Source of the DNA: JAEZVV01 sp036652035
GTDB lineage: Bacteria; Pseudomonadota; Gammaproteobacteria; Burkholderiales; Burkholderiaceae_F
Assembly (NCBI GenBank): GCA_036652035.1
Contig: JAVVWR010000017.1
Coordinates: 1-44,791, forward strand
Direction of reading: 5' to 3'
DNA: 44,791 bases
Part shown: in pieces, positions 1 through 10,585 of the stretch
Numbering within the stretch: position 1 is the first letter of the stretch
Layout: each line of letters opens with the position of its first letter
Program-made: the position numbers and the translations under genes
Notes under the pieces: model-generated
Database searches by the model: none
The model's input: only the letters and a program-made list of their open reading frames with translations
What the model was told of the DNA's origin: nothing

Positions 1-329
1 GGGCCGGGAGAAGTCGTTGATGCATTGATGGCGCAGCAGGCGCCCATCGGAAAAGGCCCGCGGGCCGCTTTTTCGTGGGCCTTAGCGCGCGGCGCGTACG
101 GTGCCAGGGCGTCAAGGGAAAACTCCGATTTCGTGGTGCTGTCTGGCTTGTGGCGGATCAAGTGGGGTCGCGCTGCCAAGGCCGGAAAAATGAGACTCTT
201 GCTGGGGTTTCATCTCTCTTTTTGGGGGCGGCGCTGCGAGCGTGGCTCCCCTTTCAGTGGCGGCATGGTGCGACGGTGGAAGGTTTGCGCCGCGCGCCGT
301 TAGTGGGTTTTGGCGAAGTTGAGTGTCTG
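1..329. other. Left edge region with no convincing gene
   Basis: No recognisable coding sequence is visible here. Stops occur within the first 30 bases in two forward frames, so any gene entering from the left would end almost at once. A terminator-like hairpin lies near position 60. The reading frame of the EAL gene stays open upstream to about position 75, but that translation looks like nothing known and is low complexity, so I treat it as 5' flank. Confidence 0.5.
42..80 (+). terminator. Probable intrinsic terminator of an upstream gene
   Basis: An imperfect hairpin pairs CCCA with TGGG, then GAAAAG with CTTTTC, then GCCC with GGGC, around a very short GC centre. The T-run in the 3' arm resembles a bidirectional Rho-independent terminator. 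The pairing contains bulges, so this is a moderate call. Confidence 0.45.
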
Positions 330-1925
330 ATGTGGCGTGAACGATTTCGTCGAATACGAGGTTCTGTCCGATTGGTCGCTGTGCCGGCAGTGCAGGCAAC
401 GGTCCTGGGGGTGTTTTTAGCGGCGGTGTTGATGGTCCTGGATGTGTATCGCGATCTTGATCGCGACCTGGACTTCACTCAGGCGCGTACGCAGAAAGCG
501 CTGGTGGACATTGAATCGATGATTCAGGCTGTGGCGCCGCAGGTGGAGGACAAGCGCTGTGACGACGTGATTGAAACTCTGCGTCAGTACGCCGCGTTCG
601 ATCATCGGGTTCGCAGTCTGGCCTTGGTGGAAGGGGATCGGGTTTCCTGTACCTCGCTGTTTCCGCAAGACGAATACCGTCTGTCCGACGTGGTGGCCCC
701 CGAGTTGCCGATCCGCTTGCTCGCAGGCACGCCGCGCTGGCCGCAGGCGCCAGCGCTGACCATGCACTATGGCGAGGGCGGGCGTGGTGTTCTGGCGTTT
801 ATCAGCGGCCGGGAGTTCATCTCGGCGGTGCCGGATTTCGGGCCCGGCACGACGCGCCTGCATGTGGGCGCTGCGACGCTCCTGCTTGGCAACGCTGCCG
901 CGCAGTCCGATACCAGCCCGGTGTGGATGAGCTTCGCGCGCGCCGTGCGGCCCGGAGTGAGGGTTGAGCGTTTCGTCACCCAGCATCAGATGTTCCGCCG
1001 CCTGGCCGATGTCTGGCCGCTCCTGCTGGGGCTCGTGGTGCTGGTCGTGGTCCTGATCGCCGGGTTTTATGCCCAGGCCTATCGCCGTGGGGGGATTCTG
1101 ACCAACCAACTGCGGATAGCGCTCGCGCAGCGGCAGTTCGTGCCGTATTACCAGCCGGTCGTGACGAGCGAACCGGGCTTCCCGGTGGCGGGGTTCGAAG
1201 TCTTGATGCGTTGGAACAAACCGGGCGAAGGCGTGGTGGCGCCGGCCGATTTCCTGCCGACGGCCGAGCGCACCGGTTTGCTGCTGCGAATGACCGAAGC
1301 GCTGATGACGAGGGTGATTGCCGACGTCAACACCGGGACGCTCATGCACGGCCGAATCGTGGGGGTCAATCTGGCCGCCGGGCATTTGCGGGACCCGGAC
1401 AAGATGATCGCTCTGGCGCAACGTTTTCTGGCCAAGACCGAGGGCACGGGAACCCGGCTCACGCTGGAGGTCTCGGAGCAGTCGATCAGGACCGATCTGC
1501 TTGCCTGCGAGCCCACTCTGCAGAAGATCAAGGCAATGGGGGTGTTCCTGTCGGTGGACGATTTTTGCACCAGCAATGCCAACCTCGACACCTTGTGTGC
1601 GATGCGGTTTGACTATGTCAAATGCGATCGCTTCGTCGCAGGCCTGATCGATTGTGGTGATCAGCGCGAGGTGCTTCCCGCTGCGGTCATTGAGCTGATT
1701 CACCGCTTGGGTTTTTCGTTGGTGGCCGAAGGCGTGGAAACGGTGGCACAGGCCGATTTCTTTGTCGGGTGTGGCGTGAGCTATATGCAAGGGTTTTACT
1801 TTGGCCGGCCGATGCCGTATGCGGAGCTGGCGGCCTGGATGGCGCAGCACGAGGCGCGCTTTGCGCCGCTTGGCGCGATGGCCTCCGCCAAGCCTGCGGC
1901 CGCGGATGGCCCCGCGCCGGGCTGA
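330..1925 (+). CDS. CSS-motif EAL-domain cyclic-di-GMP phosphodiesterase
   Basis: This is a membrane c-di-GMP phosphodiesterase of about 531 residues. From the chosen ATG (MWRERF) there is a membrane segment at about 15-37, a periplasmic CSS domain with C77 and the motif C107-T-S, a second membrane segment at about 228-250 and a cytoplasmic EAL domain from about 260 to 515. The EAL signature reads E290-V-L. Other expected acidic and metal or substrate residues are present: N347, E380, D410-D411, K431, E467 and Q487, so it is probably active. In the CSS family the periplasmic cysteine pair is thought to sense redox state through disulfide formation. An in-frame extension to position 75 exists, but the chosen start places the first membrane helix near the N terminus as the family expects. 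No partner gene is adjacent. Confidence 0.85.
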   Translation: MWRERFRRIRGSVRLVAVPAVQATVLGVFLAAVLMVLDVYRDLDRDLDFTQARTQKALVDIESMIQAVAPQVEDKRCDDVIETLRQYAAFDHRVRSLALVEGDRVSCTSLFPQDEYRLSDVVAPELPIRLLAGTPRWPQAPALTMHYGEGGRGVLAFISGREFISAVPDFGPGTTRLHVGAATLLLGNAAAQSDTSPVWMSFARAVRPGVRVERFVTQHQMFRRLADVWPLLLGLVVLVVVLIAGFYAQAYRRGGILTNQLRIALAQRQFVPYYQPVVTSEPGFPVAGFEVLMRWNKPGEGVVAPADFLPTAERTGLLLRMTEALMTRVIADVNTGTLMHGRIVGVNLAAGHLRDPDKMIALAQRFLAKTEGTGTRLTLEVSEQSIRTDLLACEPTLQKIKAMGVFLSVDDFCTSNANLDTLCAMRFDYVKCDRFVAGLIDCGDQREVLPAAVIELIHRLGFSLVAEGVETVAQADFFVGCGVSYMQGFYFGRPMPYAELAAWMAQHEARFAPLGAMASAKPAAADGPAPG

Positions 1926-2206
1926 GCCACGGCCCGCGAGCCGTGGGTCGCACGCGGACGGCAGGTCACGGCTCCCGCAGCGGCTCATCGCCCAAGGCTG
2001 GCGCCATCAGGTAAGGCGCTGGCTCGTCCGCAACGCGGATCGGAGCGGGCTTGAATCCAAACCGTTGGCAGTCATCGGGCTCGCTGGCGGGCGAATTTGC
2101 GAGGAATCCCGGAGGGCGCGGCGCGGTTTCTTCACTCCTGCCGAGATCGTCGATAAGGCTCCCGTAGAATCGCCGCGCCCGGCCCTCTGCCGGGAGAAAA
2201 CACGAC
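1926..2206. other. Intergenic region upstream of parC
   Basis: The spacer holds a -10-like TAGAAT at 2165-2170 without a good -35 element. A 6-bp hairpin (CCCGGC at 2178-2183, GCCGGG at 2189-2194) lies just upstream of the parC start and may affect its translation. A leftward open frame of 80 codons spans 1966-2208. I recognise no family in it and do not call it a gene. Confidence 0.4.
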
Positions 2207-4549
<2,343 letters not shown>

Positions 4550-4561
4550 AGACAAGGTCTT

Positions 4562-4595
4562 GAGCCAGTCGGCAATCGCCGACTGGCTCTTCTCG
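4562..4595 (+). terminator. parC terminator hairpin
   Basis: A perfect 12-bp inverted repeat (GAGCCAGTCGGC at 4562-4573, GCCGACTGGCTC at 4578-4589) with an AATC loop is followed by a short pyrimidine stretch (TTCTC). It starts 13 bases after the parC stop. It ends only about 15 bases before the next start codon, so it may also limit read-through or mask translation of the downstream gene. Confidence 0.75.
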
Positions 4596-4604
4596 CCATC
4601 CGTC

Positions 4605-5576
4605 ATGCCAGTTCATCACGCCAAACCCCACCACGTCGGCAAGGGCTTTCGCAATCCCTACGGCAGCACCGGCAAAGACTGGCGCGATTTCCTGCGCTGG
4701 CAGGCCGAGCGCCGTGGTCAGGTGATTCCCGCGCCGCAGGCCGATCTCTCGGTGGTCGAGCCCGAGCTCGATTTCATCGGCTCGGGCCATTCGCGCCTGG
4801 CGGCCACCTGGATCGGCCATTCGACGGTGCTGGTGCAGATTGCCGGCATGAACATCCTGACCGATCCGGTCTTTTCCGACCGCGCTTCGCTCGTGCCATG
4901 GAGCGGGCCGCGGCGCTGGCAAGCGCCCGGGCTCGCGCTCGATCAACTGCCGCATATCGATCTGGTCTTGCTCTCACACAACCACTACGACCACCTGGAC
5001 GCGGCGTCGGTCAAGGCGCTTGCGCGTCAGGCGGGCGGCGCGCCGCTCTTTGCCGTGCCGCTCGGGGTCGAAGCGTGGATGGCGGCGGCGGGAATCAAGA
5101 GCGTCCAGGCGCTCGACTGGTGGGACGAGCTGATGGTGGGCGAAGTCAAGCTCACCTTTGTGCCAGCGCAGCACTGGAGCGGCCGCACCGCGCTTGACCG
5201 CAATCGCACGCTGTGGGGCGGCTTCGTGGTCGAGGCGGTCGGGCGCAGCGTGTATTTCGCGGGCGACACCGGGTATTCGCCCGAGTTCGAGCGGATCGGC
5301 CGGCGCTTTGGCGAGATCGACCTGGCCCTGATCCCGATCGGTTCCTACCTGCCGCGCTGGTTCATGGCGCCGCAGCACGTGGATCCGAGCGAGGCGGTGA
5401 AAATCCACCGGGACGTACGTGCGCGCCGATCGATCGGCATCCATTGGGGGACTTTCCAGCTGGCCGATGACGCGCTCGACGCCGCGCCGCTGGAACTGGC
5501 GGCAGCACGCCAGGCGGCTGGACTTTCACCCCGCTCCTTCATCACACTGCGACACGGCCAGACTCTGAAACTCTGA
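4605..5576 (+). CDS. Metallo-beta-lactamase-fold hydrolase (NAPE-PLD/UlaG-like)
   Basis: This 323-residue protein has the MBL-fold metal motif HxHxDH as S-H125-N-H127-Y-D129-H130, a later QHWSGR histidine, the metal-bridging aspartate in FAGDTGY and a C-terminal IGIHWGT histidine. The N-terminal block (KGFRNPYGS) and the long first half resemble the bacterial relatives of N-acyl-phosphatidylethanolamine phospholipase D. The true substrate is unknown. I chose the ATG at 4605 because longer in-frame starts run back through the parC terminator into parC itself. No clear Shine-Dalgarno precedes it. The next gene begins 10 bases after the stop, so the two are probably co-transcribed. No signal peptide is visible, which suggests a cytoplasmic enzyme. 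Confidence 0.8.
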   Translation: MPVHHAKPHHVGKGFRNPYGSTGKDWRDFLRWQAERRGQVIPAPQADLSVVEPELDFIGSGHSRLAATWIGHSTVLVQIAGMNILTDPVFSDRASLVPWSGPRRWQAPGLALDQLPHIDLVLLSHNHYDHLDAASVKALARQAGGAPLFAVPLGVEAWMAAAGIKSVQALDWWDELMVGEVKLTFVPAQHWSGRTALDRNRTLWGGFVVEAVGRSVYFAGDTGYSPEFERIGRRFGEIDLALIPIGSYLPRWFMAPQHVDPSEAVKIHRDVRARRSIGIHWGTFQLADDALDAAPLELAAARQAAGLSPRSFITLRHGQTLKL

Positions 5577-5585
5577 GGAAGCACG

Positions 5586-6047
5586 ATGAAGCTCTACTCG
5601 CTGTTGCTCTTGGTCCATGTGCTGGGTGTGATCGTCTGGGTGGGCGGCATGTGGGTGATGCACGTCGCGGTGCGGCCGGCCGCCGTGGCGCTGCTCGCGC
5701 CGGCGCAGCGCCTGCCGCTGCTGGCCGACGTCCTGGCGCGCTTTTTCTTCTGGGTCGCGATTGCCATTGGCCTGATCCTGGCCAGTGGCGTGGCGATGAT
5801 TCTCGGCGCCGGTGGCGTCACGGGGCTGCACCCCTCGGTGCATGCCATGACGGCGCTGGGGCTGGTGATGATGGCGATCTTCGCTCACCTTCGTCTGGCC
5901 CTCTTCAAGCCGTTGCAGCTGGCGGTGGGGGCGCAGGATCTGCCGCTCGCGGCGGCCAAGCTCGACCAGATCCGTCAGCGGGTCGCGCTCAACCTCGTGC
6001 TGGGTCTGATCACCACCGCGGTGGCGATCGTCGGCCGGGCTTTCTAG
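5586..6047 (+). CDS. Small CopD-like integral membrane protein
   Basis: This hydrophobic protein of 153 residues has about four membrane segments. The first contains LVHVLGVIVWVGGMW, a pattern typical of the CopD-like membrane family, whose histidine near the start of helix 1 may bind metal or haem. A second conserved-looking stretch is the HPSVHAMTALGLVMM region. A good Shine-Dalgarno (GAGGAAG) lies just upstream, and the gene follows the MBL-fold gene by 10 bases. The exact role is not known. Copper handling is only a family-level suggestion, and no copper genes are nearby. It converges on the leftward DMT transporter gene 21 bases downstream. Confidence 0.65.
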   Translation: MKLYSLLLLVHVLGVIVWVGGMWVMHVAVRPAAVALLAPAQRLPLLADVLARFFFWVAIAIGLILASGVAMILGAGGVTGLHPSVHAMTALGLVMMAIFAHLRLALFKPLQLAVGAQDLPLAAAKLDQIRQRVALNLVLGLITTAVAIVGRAF

Positions 6048-6068
6048 GGAGCGGCGCTGCCGGCGTGA

Positions 6069-6959
6069 TCAGGCGGTGCTGGCCGGACGCGGCCCGCTGC
6101 GCCCGATGGCGATGGTGATCACCACGGCGGCGGCAAAGACCCAGGTCGAGGGATCGACCGTTTCGCCAAAGAACAGCGCGGCGGCGGCCAGCGTCAGAAA
6201 AATCTGCAGCAGTTGCAGTTGGCCGACGCGGGCGATGCCGCCCAGCGCCAGCCCGTTGTACCAGGCGAAGAAGGCCAAGAACTGCGAGATCAGCGTGACG
6301 TAGGAAAAACCGATCCAGGCCGCGGCGCCGGCGGCGGGCGGCTGCTGCCAGGCAAACCACAGCGCCAAGGGCAAGGACAGCGGCAGCACCAGGACCAGCG
6401 ACCAGACAATGGTGGCGATGCCGCCGATCCGTTGCGCCAGGCGGCCGCCCGCGGCATAGCCGGCGGCGCAGGTGAGTACCGCCGCGAGCATCGCCAGATC
6501 GCCGCTCGCCAGCGCAAAGCCGCCACCGCGCAGGGCAAAGCCGATCACCAGCGCCGAGCCCGCCGCGGCGCACAGCCAGAAGCGGCGCGACTGGCGATCA
6601 TGAAAGACGATGGCGGCCGCCAGCGCGGTGGCAAAGGGCAGGGCGCCGTTGATGATCGCTGCATGGCTAGCGGCCAAGGTGCTCATCGCGATCGTCGAGA
6701 AGAGCGGAAAGCCGATCACCACGCCGCCGGCGGCGATCGCCAGCAGGCCGGCATCGGCGCGCTGCGGCCGGCGTGAGCGATCGAACGCCAGCCACAGCAA
6801 GGCGAGCAGACCGGCACCCGCCATCCGCGCCCAGGCCACAAAACCGGGTGAGAGTTCGCTCACTGCCAGCCGGGTCATGGGCAGGCTCAGGCTGAACGCG
6901 GCCACGCCGGCCAGCCCGAGGATCAGGCCGAGCCGGCGCTGGGCGATCGCTTGGCTCAA
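6069..6959 (-). CDS. EamA/DMT-family transporter
   Basis: This inner-membrane permease of about 296 residues has ten predicted membrane helices arranged as two EamA repeats (roughly 10-140 and 155-290), as in drug/metabolite transporters. No ATG fits. The best start is a TTG at 6957-6959 that overlaps the aminotransferase stop codon (TTGA), giving MSQAIAQRRLG and implying translational coupling. Upstream in-frame codons are antisense-like text inside the aminotransferase. The substrate is unknown. Pairing with an aminotransferase suggests export or import of an amino acid or an analogue, which is inference only. Confidence 0.8.
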   Translation of the reverse strand: MSQAIAQRRLGLILGLAGVAAFSLSLPMTRLAVSELSPGFVAWARMAGAGLLALLWLAFDRSRRPQRADAGLLAIAAGGVVIGFPLFSTIAMSTLAASHAAIINGALPFATALAAAIVFHDRQSRRFWLCAAAGSALVIGFALRGGGFALASGDLAMLAAVLTCAAGYAAGGRLAQRIGGIATIVWSLVLVLPLSLPLALWFAWQQPPAAGAAAWIGFSYVTLISQFLAFFAWYNGLALGGIARVGQLQLLQIFLTLAAAALFFGETVDPSTWVFAAAVVITIAIGRSGPRPASTA

Positions 6960-8158
6960 GCGCGTTGGTGCAGCAGGCGGCCGAGGCGGGCGATGCCCTG
7001 GCGGATGCGTTCGGGATCGACCGTGACAAACGACAGCCGCAGCGTGTTGGTCTTGGGCGTGTCGGCATAGAAGGCCGAACCCGGCACGAAAGCGACGTCT
7101 TGGTCGATCGCGTCCTGGAGCAGGACCTCGGCATCGACATCGGCGGGCAGCTCGACCCAGATGAACATGCCGCCGGCCGGGCGGGTCCAGCGGCAACTCG
7201 CCGGGAAGTGCTCGGTCATGGCCTCGATCATGGCCTGGCAGTGGGTGGCGTAGCGCTGGCGCACCGCGGGCAGGTGGCGCTCGAGCAGGTTGTCGGCCAG
7301 CACCCTGGCCGCCACCCGCTGGGTGAAGGTCGAGGTATGCAAATCCATCGCCTGCTTGAGCCGGCAGAGCACTTCCAGCGCGGCGCTGGGGCCAACCACA
7401 TAGCCCAACCGCAAGCCGGGTGCGAGCACCTTCGAGAGCGTGCCGAGCTTGAGGGTGCGCTCGGGCGCATGGGCACGCAGGCTGGCGGGCGGGGCCGATT
7501 CATACCAGAGCTCGCCGTAGGGGTCGTCCTCGACCAGCCAGAGGTCGAGTTCGCGCGCCCGTTGGGCCAGTTGCGCGCGGCGCTCGGCCGACAAGGTGCG
7601 GCCGGTGGGGTTCTGGAAGGTCGGCATCACATAGGCAAAGCGTGCGCCGCGCGCGGCCGCGCCGATGGCCAGCGGCGCGAGGCCTTCCTCATCGACCGGC
7701 AGTTCGACAAAGCGCGGCGCCTGCAGGCGGAAAGCCTGGAGCGCGCCGAGGTAGGTCGGGCTCTCGACCAGCACCGTGCTGCCTTCGTCGATGAAGGCGC
7801 GGGCGATCAGGTCCAGGCCTTGCTGCGAGCCGGAGACGATCAAGACTTCGTCGGCGCTGGTGGGCACGCCTTGCGCCGTCTCGCGTGCGGCGATCTGTTC
7901 GCGCAGCGCCAGCTCGCCATCGGTGATGCTGTATTGCAGGGCGCGGCTGCCTTCGGCGGCAAGAACCTGCTCGCAGGCGGCGGCGAGCGCGGCCACCGGG
8001 AAGCTCTCGGGAGCGGGCAGGCCGCCCGCGAACGAGATGACTTGCGGCCGGGCGGCAAGCTTGAGCAGCTCACGAATGACAGAACCCGAGGCCGACTGGG
8101 CTCGGATCGACAGCGGGGGAGTGGCGGCGTGATGGGCGGAATCCTGCGACATGTCCAT
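6956..8158 (-). CDS. PLP-dependent aminotransferase, class I/II (LysN/2-aminoadipate-type)
   Basis: This is a fold-type I PLP aminotransferase of 400 residues, a usual length for the family. Visible landmarks are the substrate-side AGGLP motif (44-48), FQNPTG (181-186), the D-D-P-Y block (211-214) that contacts PLP, the Schiff-base lysine K243 in TLSKVLAPG, and R250. The sequence resembles stand-alone enzymes related to MocR-type and 2-aminoadipate/LysN aminotransferases; no GntR domain is attached. The substrate cannot be fixed from sequence. The start ATG (MDMSQD) could also be the Met two codons later. A triple 13-bp repeat lies in its 5' leader, and the DMT gene overlaps its stop, so the two form an operon. 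Confidence 0.85.
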   Translation of the reverse strand: MDMSQDSAHHAATPPLSIRAQSASGSVIRELLKLAARPQVISFAGGLPAPESFPVAALAAACEQVLAAEGSRALQYSITDGELALREQIAARETAQGVPTSADEVLIVSGSQQGLDLIARAFIDEGSTVLVESPTYLGALQAFRLQAPRFVELPVDEEGLAPLAIGAAARGARFAYVMPTFQNPTGRTLSAERRAQLAQRARELDLWLVEDDPYGELWYESAPPASLRAHAPERTLKLGTLSKVLAPGLRLGYVVGPSAALEVLCRLKQAMDLHTSTFTQRVAARVLADNLLERHLPAVRQRYATHCQAMIEAMTEHFPASCRWTRPAGGMFIWVELPADVDAEVLLQDAIDQDVAFVPGSAFYADTPKTNTLRLSFVTVDPERIRQGIARLGRLLHQRA

Positions 8159-8170
8159 GGTCTGGCTTGA

Positions 8171-8209
8171 AGGATGGCAAATGAGGATGGCAAATGAGGA
8201 TGGCCAATG
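8171..8209. repeat. Three tandem 13-bp repeats in the aminotransferase leader
   Basis: The unit AGGATGGCAAATG occurs twice exactly (8171-8183, 8184-8196) and once with a single change (8197-8209, CCAATG instead of CAAATG). It starts 13 bases upstream of the leftward aminotransferase start, so it is in that gene's 5' untranslated region or promoter. Confidence 0.9.
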
Positions 8210-8399
8210 GCGGGCGACCGGATGATCGCCGGGCGAGGCTTGGCTCATAGGGTAGCGCCTTCGTGCCGCCGCGTCGGCGCGAAGGCGGGCGCGCCGGCGG
8301 CGAGACTTGACGGCGGCCCATGCTTGGAGCTGTTGCGCCCGAATGCCGGGGCGAGCATTCCCGAGCCCGGCGGGCGCCGGGCTGTGGCGCCATGAAAGA

Positions 8400-8427
8400 C
8401 TTGAAGCCAGCGCCGCCGCCCCCATAC
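8400..8427 (+). promoter_or_regulatory. Heat-shock (RpoH, sigma-32) promoter of htpG
   Basis: CTTGAAG at 8400-8406 and CCCCATAC at 8420-8427 are separated by 13 bases. This matches the known RpoH consensus (CTTGAAA, spacer of about 11-16, CCCCATNT) almost perfectly. It lies about 70 bases upstream of htpG, a gene known to be heat-shock controlled in other proteobacteria. Confidence 0.85.
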
Positions 8428-8497
8428 TCACGATTCGCGGCGAGGCTCTGGTTCCCACGCAGAGCGCCTCGCTGACAGCACAACGGAGATCCCACGC

Positions 8498-10396
8498 ATG
8501 AATACGACCAAGGAAACCCTGGGCTTCCAGGCCGAGGTGAAGCAGCTGCTGCACCTCATGATTCACTCGCTCTACAGCAACAAGGAAATTTTCCTGCGCG
8601 AGCTGGTCAGCAATGCCTCGGACGCGATTGACAAGCTGCGCTTTGAAGCGCTGCGCGACCCGGGCCTGATGGCGGCCGACACCCGCCTGGCGATCCGGGT
8701 TGGTTTTGATGCCGCGGCGCGCACCGTCACCATCTCCGACAACGGCATCGGCATGAGCCGCGACGAGGCGATCGCTCATCTGGGCACGATCGCCAAGAGC
8801 GGCACCAAGGAATTCTTCTCGGCGCTCTCGGGCGACCAGCAGAAGGACGCGCAGCTGATCGGCCAGTTTGGCGTGGGCTTTTATTCGAGCTTCATCGTCG
8901 CCGACCGCGTGGCCGTGGTCACGCGCCGTGCCGGCACGCCGGCCGAAGCTGCCGTGCGCTGGGAATCCGAAGGCGCGGGTGACTTCACGATCGAGACCGC
9001 CACCCGCGAAGCGCCGGGCACCGACGTGATCCTTCATCTGCGCGAGGGCGAAGACGAACTGCTGTCGGCGCACCGCCTGCGCGGCATCCTGACCAAGTAC
9101 TCCGACCATATCGCCACCCCGATCGAGATGGGCAAGGAAGAGTGGAACGAGGAGAAAAAGGAATTCGTGGCCACCGGCGAGTGGGACACGGTCAACCAGG
9201 CCGCCGCGCTGTGGGCGCGCGCCAAGAGCGAGATCACCGAGGAGCAGTACCAGGAGTTCTATCACCACGTTGCGCACGACTTCTCCGAGCCGCTCGCCTG
9301 GACCCACAACCGGGTCGAAGGCCGCAACGAATACATCCAGCTTTTGTATGTGCCGGCCAAGGCGCCGTTCGATCTGTGGGACCGCGAGCATCGCCACGGC
9401 ATCAAGCTCTATGTGAAGCGCGTCTTCATCATGGATGACGCCGAGCAGCTGATGCCGTCCTACCTGCGCTTTGTGCGCGGGGTGATCGACTCGGCCGACC
9501 TGCCCTTGAACGTCAGCCGCGAAATCCTGCAGGAGTCGCGCGACGTCAAGGTGATCCGCGAAGGCTCGACCAAGCGCGTGCTCTCCTTGCTCGAAGACCT
9601 GGCCGCCAACCGCGCCGAGGACTACGCCACCTTCTGGGCTGAATTTGGCCAGGTTCTCAAGGAAGGTGTGGGCGAGGATCACGCCAACCGCGAGCGCATT
9701 GCCAAGCTGCTGCGCTTTGCCTCCACCGCCAGCGATGGCGAGCAGAAGGTTTCGCTCGGCGAGTACGTCGCTCGCATGAAGGAAGGCCAGAACACGATCT
9801 ACACCGTCACGGCCGATACCGCGACCGCGGCGGCGACCAGCCCGCATCTCGAGATCTTCCGCAAGAAGGGGATCGAGGTTCTGCTGCTGTCCGAGCGGGT
9901 TGACGAGTGGATGCTCTCCTACCTGACCGAGTTCGACGGCAAGAAGCTCGAGTCGGTGGCCAAGGGCTCGCTCGATCTCGGCGCGCTCGAAGATGAAGCC
10001 GAAAAGGAACAGGCCAAGAAGGTCACCGAAGACTTCAAACCCTTGACCGAAAAATTCACGGCGGCGCTGGGCGACAAGGTCAAGGAAGTGCGGATGACGC
10101 TGCGCCTGACCGATTCGCCGGCCTGCCTGGTGGCCGATGAAAACGGCATGAGCGGGCATCTGCTGCGCATGTTGAAGGCGGCGGGTCAGGCCGCGCCGGT
10201 GGCCGCGCCCATCCTCGAGCTCAACCCCGAGCACCCCTTGGTGGCGCGGCTGAAAACGGCCGACGACGTCTGGACGCCCGAGTGGGCCCAGCTCCTGTTC
10301 GATCAGGCTTTGCTGGCCGAAGGCGGTCATCTGGCCGACCCGGCCGACTTCGTCAAACGGATGAACACACTGTTGCTCAAGACCCTCGCGCATTAA
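8498..10396 (+). CDS. htpG: Molecular chaperone HtpG (bacterial Hsp90)
   Basis: This cytosolic, ATP-dependent dimeric chaperone has 632 residues, close to the E. coli protein. The N-terminal GHKL ATPase domain shows VSNASDAIDKLR, DNGIGMSRDE and the lid-region GQFGVGFYS. The middle domain has the LPLNVSRE segment with the conserved catalytic-loop arginine and RGVIDSADLP just before it. The C-terminal dimerisation domain is complete, and the charged linker of eukaryotic Hsp90 is absent. The start is set by an ATG with GGAG upstream. The RpoH-type promoter 70 bases upstream indicates heat-shock control. A strong hairpin follows the stop. Confidence 0.97.
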   Translation: MNTTKETLGFQAEVKQLLHLMIHSLYSNKEIFLRELVSNASDAIDKLRFEALRDPGLMAADTRLAIRVGFDAAARTVTISDNGIGMSRDEAIAHLGTIAKSGTKEFFSALSGDQQKDAQLIGQFGVGFYSSFIVADRVAVVTRRAGTPAEAAVRWESEGAGDFTIETATREAPGTDVILHLREGEDELLSAHRLRGILTKYSDHIATPIEMGKEEWNEEKKEFVATGEWDTVNQAAALWARAKSEITEEQYQEFYHHVAHDFSEPLAWTHNRVEGRNEYIQLLYVPAKAPFDLWDREHRHGIKLYVKRVFIMDDAEQLMPSYLRFVRGVIDSADLPLNVSREILQESRDVKVIREGSTKRVLSLLEDLAANRAEDYATFWAEFGQVLKEGVGEDHANRERIAKLLRFASTASDGEQKVSLGEYVARMKEGQNTIYTVTADTATAAATSPHLEIFRKKGIEVLLLSERVDEWMLSYLTEFDGKKLESVAKGSLDLGALEDEAEKEQAKKVTEDFKPLTEKFTAALGDKVKEVRMTLRLTDSPACLVADENGMSGHLLRMLKAAGQAAPVAAPILELNPEHPLVARLKTADDVWTPEWAQLLFDQALLAEGGHLADPADFVKRMNTLLLKTLAH

Positions 10397-10411
10397 GCCC
10401 TCGCTCCACGT

Positions 10412-10440
10412 CCCACGCTCGGCGTCACGCCGGGCGTGGG
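10412..10440 (+). terminator. Hairpin downstream of htpG
   Basis: A 13-bp stem (CCCACGCTCGGCG at 10412-10424, CGCCGGGCGTGGG at 10428-10440, one T-G wobble) closes a TCA loop 15 bases after the htpG stop. There is no T-run behind it, so it is either a non-canonical terminator or an RNA 3'-end stabiliser. Confidence 0.6.
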
Positions 10441-10585
10441 CGTGGCAAGGATCTGAGCTCGATCAATCGCGTCCTTCATTGATAACCCTTAGGCGCTTTT
10501 ACGCAACGCGATCACGGGAGATTCCCGCTACTCTCAAGATCATTGTTTCTGTGGTCGCGTCCGTGGGTCGTGCGCCAAAACCAAG

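Larger units (their letters stand above)
8159..8497. other. Divergent promoter region between aminotransferase and htpG
   Basis: This 339-bp spacer between divergent genes carries the 13-bp triple repeat on the aminotransferase side and a heat-shock promoter on the htpG side. The middle (about 8210-8395) is very GC-rich; I see no gene in it. A GGAG Shine-Dalgarno sits about 10 bases before the htpG ATG. Confidence 0.6.

Noticed and set aside
6956..10393. Single leftward frame of over 1100 codons across htpG and the aminotransferase
   Set aside because: Only the part from 8158 downward is a real aminotransferase; the rest is antisense to htpG.
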